Part shown: positions 25,528-33,929 of the stretch, one piece after another
Numbering within the stretch: position 1 is the stretch's first letter
Layout of the letters: each line of letters starts with the position of its first letter
From: Chloroflexota bacterium
GTDB lineage: Bacteria > Chloroflexota > Dehalococcoidia > SpSt-223
DNA: 36,330 bases
Reading direction: 5' to 3'
Assembly (NCBI GenBank): GCA_023512725.1
Contig: JAILZB010000009.1
Location: 1 to 36,330 of the forward strand
Program-made: the position numbers and the translations under genes
The notes under the pieces: model-generated
Databases searched by the model: none
What the model saw: the letters and a program-made list of their open reading frames with translations, nothing else
What the model was told of the DNA's origin: nothing

Positions 25528-25557
25528 ATTATGCAGGCAGGCAGCCATTGCAGGCAA
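25528..25557 (-). promoter_or_regulatory. Promoter TTGCCT-18-CATAAT before a GTG start (leaderless candidate)
   Basis: On the minus strand TTGCCT (25557-25552), 18 bp, then CATAAT (25533-25528). Six bases separate it from GTG 25521. It lies in the 60-bp gap after the GNAT-MoaB stop. The geometry matches the other leaderless candidates in the window. Confidence 0.4.
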
Positions 25558-25581
25558 GTCGGCAGTCGGCTGCGCTATCGG

Positions 25582-26706
25582 CTAGTGGTGGCTGACTTCC
25601 CAGACCAGGTGGCGCAGCTCCGGCAGGATCAGGCGGTCCAGCGCCAGCTCGACCGCTTGGGGCGAGCCCGGGAGGGCGAAGAGCAAGGTCTCGCTGATGA
25701 CCCCCGCCGTGGCCCGCGAGAGCATGGCCGCGGGGCCAATCTGCGCGAAGGAGAGCATCCGGAACAGCTCGCCGAAGCCGGGCAGCCGTTTCTCCAGCAG
25801 CCGCTCGACGGCATCGATGGTCGAGTCCCGTTTGGCGAGGCCGGTCCCGCCGTTGATGATCACCAGCTGACAGCCGGCAGCAGCCAGCTCCTGAACCAGG
25901 GTGGCGATGGTCGTCGGGTCGTCGGGCACGACCTCGTAGCGGACGACCAGGTGGCCCGCGGCCGTCAGCCGTTCGCGGATCAGCTGGCCCGAGCGGTCGG
26001 TGGCGGGCGTGCGCGTGTCGCTCGCGGTGATGATGCCGCAGCGAATGGCGGAGGTAGCCGCTTCGGCGCGCTGGCGGTGCTCTTCGACAGTCACCTCTCC
26101 TCTCTCCTGGGCCATGAACAGATGGTGGTGGCCGGATTCGACCAGGTCCACGCTGGCGAGGTCGAAGGCGCTGGCTGCCGCGGGCAAGGGAGCGGGGGCG
26201 GCGGTCGGGGTGAGGGAAAGGCGCCACACCTCTTGGACTGGCCGGAAGCCGAGCTTGCGGTAGAACGCGCGCGCCCGCTGATTGCGACGGGTGACATACA
26301 ACTGCAGCCGGTCAAAGCCCTGCTCGGCCGCCCACCGGCACGCTTCTGCTACCAGCCGCTCGCCCAACCCGCTTCCCCGCTGGTCGGGCGTCAGGTAGAT
26401 AGCGGCCAGCTCGGCCCAGCGGCGGTGGCGAAAGAGCGGGGAATCGAGGTGGGGTTCGACCAGCAGCAGACCGACCGGGCGCTCGCCCTCCCACGCCAGC
26501 AGCCAGAGGGCGCTGCCGCTCTGCTGTGTCTGCTCAAAGTGGCGGCGCAGCAGGTCGCACCAGCCATCGGCGAGGGCGAAGAGCGGGTCAAGGGTGGCGT
26601 TATGGGCATGGAGCGCGCCGAACAGCGTCGCCAGGGCAGGAAAGTCGCTGGCCGTGGCGGGCGCCAGGCGCAGCGCGCGGTCGGGGTGAAAGCGTGGAGT
26701 CGTCAT
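25582..26706 (-). CDS. Fusion of a GNAT acetyltransferase with a MoaB/MogA-type molybdopterin domain
   Basis: This is one uninterrupted 374-residue reading frame. Residues about 12-165 are a GNAT N-acetyltransferase: AAIYLTPDQRGSGLGERL is the acetyl-CoA pyrophosphate loop and RAFYRKLGF the C-terminal signature. A linker rich in Ala/Pro follows. Residues about 222-374 match MoaB: GIITASDTRTPATDRSG, VIINGGTGLAKRDSTIDAVE, ELFRMLSFAQIGPAAMLSRA and FALPGSPQAVELALD, all in order. MoaB/MogA proteins adenylylate molybdopterin before metal insertion. The acceptor for the acetyl group is unknown. ATG 26706 has a poor ribosome site. ModAB 3 kb away and a molybdoenzyme make a cofactor role for the C-terminal part likely. 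Confidence 0.85.
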   Translation of the reverse strand: MTTPRFHPDRALRLAPATASDFPALATLFGALHAHNATLDPLFALADGWCDLLRRHFEQTQQSGSALWLLAWEGERPVGLLLVEPHLDSPLFRHRRWAELAAIYLTPDQRGSGLGERLVAEACRWAAEQGFDRLQLYVTRRNQRARAFYRKLGFRPVQEVWRLSLTPTAAPAPLPAAASAFDLASVDLVESGHHHLFMAQERGEVTVEEHRQRAEAATSAIRCGIITASDTRTPATDRSGQLIRERLTAAGHLVVRYEVVPDDPTTIATLVQELAAAGCQLVIINGGTGLAKRDSTIDAVERLLEKRLPGFGELFRMLSFAQIGPAAMLSRATAGVISETLLFALPGSPQAVELALDRLILPELRHLVWEVSHH

Positions 26707-26778
26707 AATGGCGGTCTCGTGCGGTGGCTGCTCTCACGATACGCGCTGGGTGGCGGTGCTGTCCAGCCGGTTGGCCAC

Positions 26779-26818
26779 TTGATCGCAGCGCGGCAGTCGC
26801 GCACAATCGCTTGCGCGA
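26779..26818 (+). promoter_or_regulatory. tetR promoter overlapped by a perfect inverted repeat (candidate TetR operator)
   Basis: TTGATC (26779-26784), 17 bp, then CACAAT (26802-26807). TCGCGCA (26797-26803) and TGCGCGA (26812-26818) form a perfect 7-8-7 inverted repeat over the -10 and expected start site. A repressor bound there would block its own promoter, the usual TetR autoregulation. A second, wider repeat, GCACAA (26801-26806) with TTGTGC (26823-26828), overlaps it. Confidence 0.5.
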
Positions 26819-26894
26819 ACACTTGTGCCGGATACGCTGCTCGCCGTGTGCGGGAGAGGGGGGGCCAGCGTGCCGACTGTGGGAAGGAGGCGAG

Positions 26895-27515
26895 GTGCCA
26901 CGGCGCTATGTGATGGTTCGCCGCGCGCAGCTCACCCGGGAGACACGCCGTCGCATCATCGGGGCGGTGCTTGATCTTGTCCTCGAGCGGGGGCCGGAAG
27001 ATTTTTCGGTCGAGGAGATCTGTGAGCGCGCCAAAGTGTCGCTGCGGACTGTGTACTACCACTTTCCCTCGCGGGCCGCGCTTCTCTCCGCTGCACTGGT
27101 GGAACTCGCGCGCGAGATGGGTGCAGCCGCCCTCCGGGCCTGGCGCGATGACCAGGCGGACCCCTGCGAGGCGCTGCTCGGCTATGTCGCGGGGATCTAC
27201 CAAGTCTACGAGGAAGAAGCACCCCGTTTCGAAGCGATCCTGAGTGTGCGCCGGAACCCGGAGCTCGAGGCGACGGTCGGCCGGTTGCGGGCCGCTGCGC
27301 GCGACCACATGACGGTCCTCCTCGAAGCGGCCCGGCCGCAGCTCCGCCTGCCGCTCACCGATGCGATCGCGCTGGCCTACATGCAGACGCTCTACCCCGT
27401 CTGGCGTTCCTACCGCGTCGACCTGGGGTGGTCAACGGCGGAGGCGATCGCCTTTGTCACGCGCTTCCTCCGCGAGACGCTCTTCCAGCCAAATGCACCG
27501 CCGACTGCGGGCTGA
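26895..27515 (+). CDS. TetR-family transcriptional regulator
   Basis: This is a 206-residue regulator. GTG 26895 is chosen because AAGGAGG (26884-26890) precedes it by four bases; the GTG/ATG at 26910-26915 lack correct spacing. The N-terminal helix-turn-helix covers about residues 15-60 (TRRRIIGAVLDLVLERG, FSVEEICERAKVSLRTVYYHFPSRAALL). The remaining all-helical C-terminal domain is not typed to a ligand. It lies 80 bases upstream of the oxidase operon on the same strand and is divergent from the GNAT-MoaB gene. Either could be its target besides itself. A stem-loop right after its stop suggests partial separation from the oxidase genes. Confidence 0.92.
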   Translation: MPRRYVMVRRAQLTRETRRRIIGAVLDLVLERGPEDFSVEEICERAKVSLRTVYYHFPSRAALLSAALVELAREMGAAALRAWRDDQADPCEALLGYVAGIYQVYEEEAPRFEAILSVRRNPELEATVGRLRAAARDHMTVLLEAARPQLRLPLTDAIALAYMQTLYPVWRSYRVDLGWSTAEAIAFVTRFLRETLFQPNAPPTAG

Positions 27516-27517
27516 AC

Positions 27518-27535
27518 GGCGCACAGGGCTGCGCC
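27518..27535 (+). terminator. Hairpin after tetR
   Basis: GGCGCA (27518-27523) and TGCGCC (27530-27535) form a perfect 6-bp stem with loop CAGGGC, two bases after the tetR stop. No U-tract follows. It could be a weak terminator or an RNA processing point before the oxidase operon. Confidence 0.4.
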
Positions 27536-27596
27536 AGATGGCCCATCCCTCCTGCTGCTCACCTGCGCGATCCTTGGTGGCAGAGGAGGAAGCACG

Positions 27597-27719
27597 ATGG
27601 ATGAGCACGAGCCACCACGGGGCGCCCTGCTGATCACCGTTGGGTACCTGGTGCTCCTGGCCGCGCTCTGGGCGGCGGTCTTTCTCCAGGGACTGCGCCA
27701 GGGCATGGGAGGACACTGA
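27597..27719 (+). CDS. cbaD: Cytochrome ba3 oxidase subunit IIa (40 aa)
   Basis: This tiny membrane protein has 40 residues. ATG 27597 follows GAGGAGGA. It has a short polar N-terminus (MDEHEPPRGAL), one transmembrane helix (LLITVGYLVLLAALWAAVFLQ, about residues 11-31) and a short Gly-rich tail. Its TGA overlaps the ATG of subunit II (TGATG, 27717-27721), so the two are co-translated. In Thermus ba3 oxidase a 34-residue subunit IIa with the same layout (charged start with a KGAL-like motif, single helix) supplies the helix missing from the short subunit II. Size, topology and gene order support the assignment. Such genes are easily missed because of their length. Confidence 0.82.
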   Translation: MDEHEPPRGALLITVGYLVLLAALWAAVFLQGLRQGMGGH

Positions 27720-28231
27720 TGGAGCGCAGCCGGCCCTTCCTGCTCTACCTCTACGAGTTGGTCTGGATCCTGCCGAGTGTGGCAATCCCGGTGGGGATGC
27801 TGGTCGCGATTGTGCTGAGTGCCTTCGCGATGGGCATCGGCGTGCCAGGCGAGGCCGGCCGGGTCGACCCGAACCGCCTCAGTGAGACCCCACCCTTCAA
27901 CCAACCCGGCCTTCGTCAGCTCGGCCCGAACCGCTACGAGCTGGTGATCGTGGGGCAGGTCTGGCGGTTTGTAACGGCCAGCCCGGACGACCTCTCGCGT
28001 CGGGTCGAGGTGCGCATTCCGCGTGGGGCGGAGGTGACCTTCGTGGCCACCTCGAAAGATGTGGTCCATGGCCTCCACATCGAGGGGACCACCGTCAATC
28101 TGATGCTCATTCCGGGCCAGGTGAGCCGGGCGACCGCCCGCTTTGACGAGCCGGGAGAGTACCTGTTCGTTTGCCACGAGTACTGTGGGACGGGCCACCA
28201 CACCATGTACGGCCTGATCCGGGTCGAGTGA
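27719..28231 (+). CDS. cbaB: Cytochrome ba3-type oxidase subunit II (CuA protein)
   Basis: This 170-residue subunit takes electrons from cytochrome c through a binuclear CuA centre outside the membrane. One transmembrane helix (about residues 13-38) is followed by a cupredoxin domain. The CuA ligands are His117 (VVHGLH), Cys152, Glu154, Cys156, His160 and Met163 (VCHEYCGTGHHTMYG). Each is three positions after the corresponding Thermus ba3 ligand (114, 149, 151, 153, 157, 160), from memory of that structure. The single helix rather than two is the ba3 hallmark and explains the need for subunit IIa. It overlaps cbaD by one base and is ten bases upstream of subunit I. Confidence 0.95.
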   Translation: MERSRPFLLYLYELVWILPSVAIPVGMLVAIVLSAFAMGIGVPGEAGRVDPNRLSETPPFNQPGLRQLGPNRYELVIVGQVWRFVTASPDDLSRRVEVRIPRGAEVTFVATSKDVVHGLHIEGTTVNLMLIPGQVSRATARFDEPGEYLFVCHEYCGTGHHTMYGLIRVE

Positions 28232-28241
28232 GGTGACAGCG

Positions 28242-29918
28242 ATGACAACGGAATCGCTCGCATCCCCACCCTTCTTGGCAGAACGCCGACTGACGATCGC
28301 CTACCTGGTTGTTGCCTTGGTGGCGCTGGCGGTGGGTGGCCTGATGGGACTGTTCCAGGCGACCACCTACGCTGGCTTCGACCGCTGGATCGGCTTCAAC
28401 CCCTATCTGGACTTACCCTGGATCGCCTCCTACTACCAGGGGTTGACGATCCATGGGGTCTTGCTCATCCTGGTCTGGACGACCTTCTTCATCTGTGGCT
28501 TTCTCACCCTCGTCCTGGTCCAGGTGCTCCGCCAGCCGCTCGCGTCGCTCCGGCTGGGCTGGGTAGCCTTTGGCATCATGCTGTTTGGGCTGGTGCTGGC
28601 GCTCCTGCCGATCCTCGCTAATGACGCGACGGTCCTCTTCACGTTCTACCCCCCGCTCAAGGCGAACTCGCTCTACTACCTGGGGCTGACGTTGCTCGTG
28701 GTCGGCACCTGGGTAGTGTTGCTGACGTTCGTCCGGACCTATCGAGCCTGGCGGCGTGAGCATCCGACGGAACGGACACCGCTGGCGGCCTTCATGGCCC
28801 TGGTGACGATGACGATGTGGACGATCGCCAGCCTGGGAATTGCCGCTGAAATGCTGTTCCTGGTGCTCCCCTGGTCGCTCGGCCTGTTCGGGGGGGTCGA
28901 CCCCCTCCTGGCGCGGACGCTGTTCTGGTTCACTGGCCATCCGATCGTCTACTTCTGGCTGCTGCCCGCCTATCTCTCGTGGTACACGATGGTCCCCCAG
29001 CAGGCGGGTGGCCGGCTCTTCAGCGACCCGATGGCGCGCGTCTCCTTTCTGCTCTTTCTGCTGCTCTCGATCCCGGTCGGGATCCACCACCAGTACGCCG
29101 ACCCCGGGATCCACCAGGGGATGAAGCTGCTCCAGGGCATTTTCACCTTCGGGGTCTTCTTCCCCAGCCTACTGACGTTCTTCAACGTGGTCGCCTCGCT
29201 CGAGCTGGCCGGGCGCGCTCGGGGCGGCCGGGGCTGGCTCGGTTGGATTCCGCGCTTGCCCTGGAACGACCCCGTCGTGACGGCCCAGGTGCTCGCGATG
29301 ATCTTGTTCGCCTTCGGGGGGATCGGCGGGCTGGTGAATGCCTCCTACAACGTCAACCTGGTGGTCCACAACACGTCCTTCGTGGTCGGGCACTTTCATC
29401 TGACGGTTGGCACGGCGGTCACGCTCACTTTCATGGGGATCCTCTACTGGCTGGTGCCCTATCTCTCGGGGCGGGCCTTGGTTGGCCGGCGCTGGGCGCT
29501 GGCTCAGGCCTGGCTGTGGTTCATTGGGATGGCGCTCTTCTCGCTCGCGCTCCATCGCCTCGGCCTGCTGGGCATGCCCCGCCGCTCGAACATTGGCGAT
29601 GCCCCCTACCTCCCGCTTCAGCCGGAGTGGCAGAGCTGGCTGTCGCTGGTGGGCATCGGCGGGGTGATGATGACGCTGAGCGGTCTCCTCTTCTTCGCCA
29701 TCCTACTCCTCACCCTCCTGCGCTCGCGCCAGCCAGCCCAGGTTGCCTTCCCGGAAGCCGCGGCCCTCTCGGGGCCTGCCGATACCCCTGCCCTGCTCGA
29801 TCGCTGGCGGCCGTGGCTGGTGCTCGCAGCCGTGCTGATCGTGGTGGCCTACGGGCCGCCGCTGGCCACCCAATTCGCAACCCTCGCGCTCACCTCGCCT
29901 GGCCTGCGGCCCTGGTGA
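28242..29918 (+). CDS. cbaA: Cytochrome ba3-type oxidase subunit I
   Basis: This is the catalytic haem-copper subunit that reduces O2 and pumps protons: 558 residues, polytopic. ATG 28242 is preferred over GTG 28233 because GAGGTGA lies five bases upstream. Metal ligands are all present. His71 (GLTIHGVLL) and His386 bind the low-spin haem. His233, His282 and His283 bind CuB (GHPIVYFWLLPAY, with the His-Tyr cross-link partner Tyr237, and GIHHQYADPG). His384 binds the oxygen-reactive haem (VGHFHLTVG). These numbers equal those of Thermus ba3 oxidase apart from the first. The class is the B-type, high-affinity oxygen reductase. No haem-synthesis or assembly gene is adjacent. A decayed gene follows. 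Confidence 0.96.
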   Translation: MTTESLASPPFLAERRLTIAYLVVALVALAVGGLMGLFQATTYAGFDRWIGFNPYLDLPWIASYYQGLTIHGVLLILVWTTFFICGFLTLVLVQVLRQPLASLRLGWVAFGIMLFGLVLALLPILANDATVLFTFYPPLKANSLYYLGLTLLVVGTWVVLLTFVRTYRAWRREHPTERTPLAAFMALVTMTMWTIASLGIAAEMLFLVLPWSLGLFGGVDPLLARTLFWFTGHPIVYFWLLPAYLSWYTMVPQQAGGRLFSDPMARVSFLLFLLLSIPVGIHHQYADPGIHQGMKLLQGIFTFGVFFPSLLTFFNVVASLELAGRARGGRGWLGWIPRLPWNDPVVTAQVLAMILFAFGGIGGLVNASYNVNLVVHNTSFVVGHFHLTVGTAVTLTFMGILYWLVPYLSGRALVGRRWALAQAWLWFIGMALFSLALHRLGLLGMPRRSNIGDAPYLPLQPEWQSWLSLVGIGGVMMTLSGLLFFAILLLTLLRSRQPAQVAFPEAAALSGPADTPALLDRWRPWLVLAAVLIVVAYGPPLATQFATLALTSPGLRPW

Positions 29919-29944
29919 ATTCGCCGCGGCGCGGGCGCCTCCCC

Positions 29945-30330
29945 GCTTGGTGTGCTCGGCGTTCGCGGTAGACCGGCTCAGAGGGGTAGTACGACAGGGT
30001 GGTCCGCTCCAGCCCGGTGATCGTGGGAGCAGTGAGGACGAAGCTTGCGGCCCGACGAGAAAGACCATTGGCACCTCGTCCGACCACACCTTCATTGCCT
30101 CCCGTAGGAGCAACCAACGGCGGTTCGCGTCGGGCTGGCGTAGGCCTGACTGATCAGGGCGTCCATCGCCTGGACGCCCCCGAGGACTACCTGAGGCGGC
30201 TGGTCGCACTTGAGGAACTGCCAGCTGCAGGAGAAGCTGCCGTTCGGGTTCGAGCCAGCGGCCGCGATCAGCTCATTGCGTGGCGCCTGCCCGAGCGCGA
30301 CGGCGACATCCTGGCCAACCGCGAGTGGGC
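29945..30330 (-). pseudogene. Frameshifted C-terminal remnant of a family 5 solute-binding protein
   Basis: Reading the minus strand in three successive frames gives a coherent solute-binding protein C-terminus. Frame one, from about 30320, carries NELIAAAGSNPNGSFSC and ALISQAYASPTRT. Frame two, from 30119, carries RWLLLREAMKVWSDEVPMVFLVGPQ. Frame three, from 30033, carries TAPTITGLERTTLSYYPSEPVYRE. The middle part aligns by eye with RQANRVFREDAPVLFLVNGP of the intact gene at 9695. Both shifts equal loss of one base (or gain of two). The N-terminal four fifths is absent. The family is inferred from this alignment only. Confidence 0.55.
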
Positions 30331-30438
30331 TAGCTGGGAGTTCACCCCACTCGCGCGGCGGTGGCGTCGGTCGCCCGCTGCGATGCGACCACCAGGCTTG
30401 CATCCTGGCAGGAGGGAGCGTTCCACGGCAGAGAGCAT

Positions 30439-30465
30439 CCCCGCGCTTGCCGACGCTGCGCGGGG
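30439..30465 (-). terminator. GC-rich hairpin after the tricorn protease gene
   Basis: CCCCGCGC (30439-30446) and GCGCGGGG (30458-30465) pair perfectly over 8 bp with an 11-base loop, five bases beyond the tricorn stop codon (30473-30471). There is no U-tract, as with the other hairpins here. It also separates that gene from the pseudogene. Confidence 0.55.
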
Positions 30466-30470
30466 TGAGA

Positions 30471-33400
30471 TCAGTCCACGGTGGTAGCCAGCTGGGGGCG
30501 CGGCGGGAGCGGTGGGCGCGTCAGCCGCGGGCGCGCCGTGGGCTGGGGCGTGTGTGCAGGCCGTTGGGCGAGCAGCTCCAACGCTACCGCCACGGCACGT
30601 TCCAGCTGGTGGTCACGCCCGGCGACATAGTCCTGGGGCGTGTTGTCCACCTCGATATCTGGGTCCACGCCGTAATTCTCGACGTTCCACCCCAGGTCAT
30701 CGAACCAGAAGGAGAATTCGGGTTGGGTCGTAATGGTGCCATCTGCGAGCTGATGGCGCGGCCAGATCCCGATCACACCGCCCCAGGTACGCTTGCCCAC
30801 CAGCGGTCCCAGGCCGAGCCGCTTAAAGGCGTGGCTAAAGATATCGCCATCGGAACCGGCCTGCTCGTCGGTGAGGGCGACCACCGGGCCGCGGGGCGCC
30901 TGGTAGGGGTATGGCTCGGGGGCAGCCCAGCGCGGAAAGCCGTAGCCGATCCGCCTGCGCGCCAGCTTCTCCAGGAGCAGGGCGGAGACCGAGCCGCCAC
31001 CATTGCCGCGCACGTCCACCACCAGGGCCTCGCGGTCGTACTCGGCCAGGTAGCTCCGGTGGAACTCGGCGTAGCCCTCCGGGCCCATGTCGGGGATGTG
31101 GAGGTAGCCGACACGACCGCCGCTCTGCTCGTGGACGAACCGGCGCTTCTCTTCCACCCAGTCGCGGTAGCGGGCGCGCCGCTCGCTCTCCAGCGCTTTG
31201 ACGGTCACCAGGAACGGTGGGTCCTCGCCGCGGCGGACGGACAGCTGCACGTCGTTGCCTGCCTGGTTGACGAGCAGTTCATCCGGGGTGCGTCCAGCGA
31301 GTGGCTGCCCGTTGATGGCAAGCACGACATCCCCCACCGTCACGTTCACGCCGGGTGCGGTGAGGGGGGAGGTGGTAGCGGGGTCCCACGGGTCCCCCTG
31401 CAGGAGACGGGTGATCTGGTATCCCTCGCCGGCTGGCGCCCACTCTGCCCCGAGGAAGCCCTGGGCGTACTGTGGCCCCTGGCGGTACTCCCCTCCTAGC
31501 TCGTAGGCATGGGAGGTACCGAGCTCCCCTTGAAGTTCCCAGATCAGGTCGGAAAGCTCCGAGCGGGTACTCACGCGCTCCACCAGCGGCCGGTACTGCT
31601 GGTAGATCGCGTCCCAGTCGAGGCCGCCCAGGTCCTCCATCCAGAAATGCTCACGCTGGAGCCGCCAGGCCTCGCGGAACATCTGGCGCCATTCGAGGTC
31701 AGGGCGGACAGAGACCTTCACCCGCTCCAGGTCCACCCAGCCGCTCGCCCGGCCGGGCTTCTCACTGTTCTCCCGCCGCTCGGGAGGCTTCTCGCCCGCC
31801 TTGATCACCCGCAGCCGTTCACTGCTCCGATAGAGCAGGGTGGAGGCATCGCGGCTCACCGAGAACTCGGAGACCCCTTCCACCAGCGTCTCGAACTTCT
31901 GGGTCGCAAAGTCGTAGCAGCGGATCGTCCCGCGCGGCTGCTCCGGGCGGTCCCAACGCTCGTTGCGGGTGCCAAGGACGGGGACTTCCAGCACCAGCAC
32001 CTTGCCCTTGCAGCCCGCGATCGCGCGGTAGCGTCCCTCGGGCACGGGAAAGGCTAGTACCCGGCGGGTGATCCCGTCGAGGTCGATCGCCAGCGGTGGG
32101 TGCTCGGCGGGGGGCTTCTCCTGTTGGCGCTCCTCGACGGCAGCGGCGGCCTTCGCCTCAGGGGAAGCAGCATCAGCCGGCTGGGCCGCGAGCGGCCTCG
32201 GCTGGGGTAGGAAAGGCGAGAGCAGGTCGCGCCGGAGGGTGAGGAGATAGGGACGCCAGCCTTTGGGGAAGGCCAACTCGAAGAAGTGCTCATCGGCGAC
32301 CGGGTCGAACTCACGACGGCCGAGAAAGTAGAGGTAACGGCCTTCGGGGTCCCAAGCCGGGAAGGCATCGACCGTGATCGGCTCAGTGGCAAAGAACGTT
32401 GCGCCATCCTCGACGCGGGCCAACTTGATCGCAGCCGTCTCGCGGCTAGTACCGAAGCCATAGGCGATCCAGCGGCCATCGGGCGCCCACGCTATCCCCA
32501 GCAGGGGATGGAACTCGCTGTGGTCGAGCAGGGTGGCGCTGGCCGTCTCGCCCTCGAGGGTGACCAGCCAGAGTTCATTGCGGTGGTTGGCGAGCGCGAG
32601 CTGGTCGCGAGTAGGCGAAACGGCGAGCTGCAAGGTACGACCGAGGTCAAGCTGGTCGAAGCGCTGCTCGGGGACGGTGCCGTTGGCGTGGAGCAGCACC
32701 AGCACCTCGCGCTCGCCCTCGTCGCTGGCCAGGGCGACCAGTCGCTGCTTGTCGTTCAGGAAGCTGAGCAAGCGGTAGCGGACGCCATCGGGCGCCCCGA
32801 GCTGGACAACCGGCCCCTCCCAATTCGCGAACGTAAACGCCTTCCCCCGGCTCGTGATGGCGAGGGCTTCGCCGGTCGGCGAGAGCTCGGCACTGTGGAG
32901 GAAGCGCCCAGCGGGCACGAAGCGGCGGTTACACTGGCTGCGCGAGCTACCCAGGTGGATTTCCAGCCGTCGGGGAGCGTCCTCCTGGGGGTCGAGTAGG
33001 TAGATCTCGGCGGCACACTGGTAGACCAGACGCTGGCCATCGGTGCTCAGGTGGCGAGCGTAGAACTGCTCGTGGTCGGAGTGGCGCCGCAGGTCGGACC
33101 CATCAGGCAGGCAGGAATAGACATTCCCGACCCCCTCGTGGTCGGAGAGGAAGAACAGCCGCTCCCCGACCCAGCAGGGGCTGGCGAGGTTGGCCTCCGG
33201 GAGTGGCAGCCGACGGAAGGTGCCCGTACCATCGGTGTCCACCCAGATCTGGCCGGCAGTGCCACCGCGGTAGCGCTTCCAGCGCGCGGGGTCGGCGGTG
33301 TAACGCCCGAGGGCAACCCGCCCGGCTGGACCGAAGGCGATGGTGCTGGCTGGCCCGAATGGCAACTGGCGCGGCAGCCCACCCTTCGGCGATACCGCCC

Positions 33401-33746
33401 AGAGCCAGAAGTCGCGCGGGAGGGGGCGGGTGGCGGTGCTCGCGTAGAGGATCTCACCCGTGGGCGACCAGGTTACCGTTTCGCAGGGGGAGGCCTGGTA
33501 GGTGAGCCGTCGCGCTGTGCCGCCTGCGGTCGCGATCACATAGATGTCGGGCGGCCCCTCTTCCCGCCCGACGAAAGCGACGAGCTGCCCGTCGGGCGAA
33601 AGGCGCGGCCGGCTTGCTTCGCCCACTCCCGCCGTCAGGCGGTAGGCGCGGCCGCCCTGGGCCGGGACGAGCCAGAGGTCGTCTTCGGCGACGAAGGCGA
33701 TCCAATCGTCAGCGATAGTCGGAAATCGCAGGTAGCCCTCACTCAT
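30471..33746 (-). CDS. Tricorn protease homologue (S41 family)
   Basis: This 1091-residue cytosolic peptidase is thought to trim peptides left by larger proteases. The N-terminal two thirds are beta-propeller repeats: [38 protein letters not shown] and [21 protein letters not shown] are typical blades. A region rich in Ala/Glu/Pro (about residues 515-550) follows. Then come a helical C1 domain, a PDZ domain ([19 protein letters not shown], about 796-814) and the S41 catalytic domain. The tetrad is intact: Ser745 and His746 (in [10 protein letters not shown]), Ser965 (in [14 protein letters not shown]) and Glu1023 (in WNVENYG). These equal the numbers I recall for Thermoplasma tricorn. GGAGG precedes ATG 33746. 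A Pro-rich tail of about 25 residues ends the protein. Confidence 0.93.
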   Translation of the reverse strand: MSEGYLRFPTIADDWIAFVAEDDLWLVPAQGGRAYRLTAGVGEASRPRLSPDGQLVAFVGREEGPPDIYVIATAGGTARRLTYQASPCETVTWSPTGEILYASTATRPLPRDFWLWAVSPKGGLPRQLPFGPASTIAFGPAGRVALGRYTADPARWKRYRGGTAGQIWVDTDGTGTFRRLPLPEANLASPCWVGERLFFLSDHEGVGNVYSCLPDGSDLRRHSDHEQFYARHLSTDGQRLVYQCAAEIYLLDPQEDAPRRLEIHLGSSRSQCNRRFVPAGRFLHSAELSPTGEALAITSRGKAFTFANWEGPVVQLGAPDGVRYRLLSFLNDKQRLVALASDEGEREVLVLLHANGTVPEQRFDQLDLGRTLQLAVSPTRDQLALANHRNELWLVTLEGETASATLLDHSEFHPLLGIAWAPDGRWIAYGFGTSRETAAIKLARVEDGATFFATEPITVDAFPAWDPEGRYLYFLGRREFDPVADEHFFELAFPKGWRPYLLTLRRDLLSPFLPQPRPLAAQPADAASPEAKAAAAVEERQQEKPPAEHPPLAIDLDGITRRVLAFPVPEGRYRAIAGCKGKVLVLEVPVLGTRNERWDRPEQPRGTIRCYDFATQKFETLVEGVSEFSVSRDASTLLYRSSERLRVIKAGEKPPERRENSEKPGRASGWVDLERVKVSVRPDLEWRQMFREAWRLQREHFWMEDLGGLDWDAIYQQYRPLVERVSTRSELSDLIWELQGELGTSHAYELGGEYRQGPQYAQGFLGAEWAPAGEGYQITRLLQGDPWDPATTSPLTAPGVNVTVGDVVLAINGQPLAGRTPDELLVNQAGNDVQLSVRRGEDPPFLVTVKALESERRARYRDWVEEKRRFVHEQSGGRVGYLHIPDMGPEGYAEFHRSYLAEYDREALVVDVRGNGGGSVSALLLEKLARRRIGYGFPRWAAPEPYPYQAPRGPVVALTDEQAGSDGDIFSHAFKRLGLGPLVGKRTWGGVIGIWPRHQLADGTITTQPEFSFWFDDLGWNVENYGVDPDIEVDNTPQDYVAGRDHQLERAVAVALELLAQRPAHTPQPTARPRLTRPPLPPRPQLATTVD

Positions 33747-33929
33747 CTGCTGCCTCCGGGGAATAGGAAAAGTCTAGCCGAGAGTGCGAGGAAGTGCTGG
33801 CCCGGAGCGTGGAGCAGGCGGGGGCGAAGCGCAGTCGAAGGCGAAGGACAGTTCGCGGCGTTCGGCTGGCTGCGGCGTAGAGCACCCAGGGGCGAGGTGC
33901 GGCCGCCGCGAGTGAGGACGGACTGGCGC

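Noticed and set aside
23347-26913. 1188-codon plus-strand frame across pheA, the M23 peptidase and the GNAT-MoaB gene
   Set aside because: It spans three well-supported minus-strand genes and shows no domain signatures. Long antisense frames are common at this GC content.
29999-30487. Plus-strand ORF in the gap after the oxidase operon
   Set aside because: It has no ribosome site or motifs, and the opposite strand carries recognisable solute-binding protein remnants.
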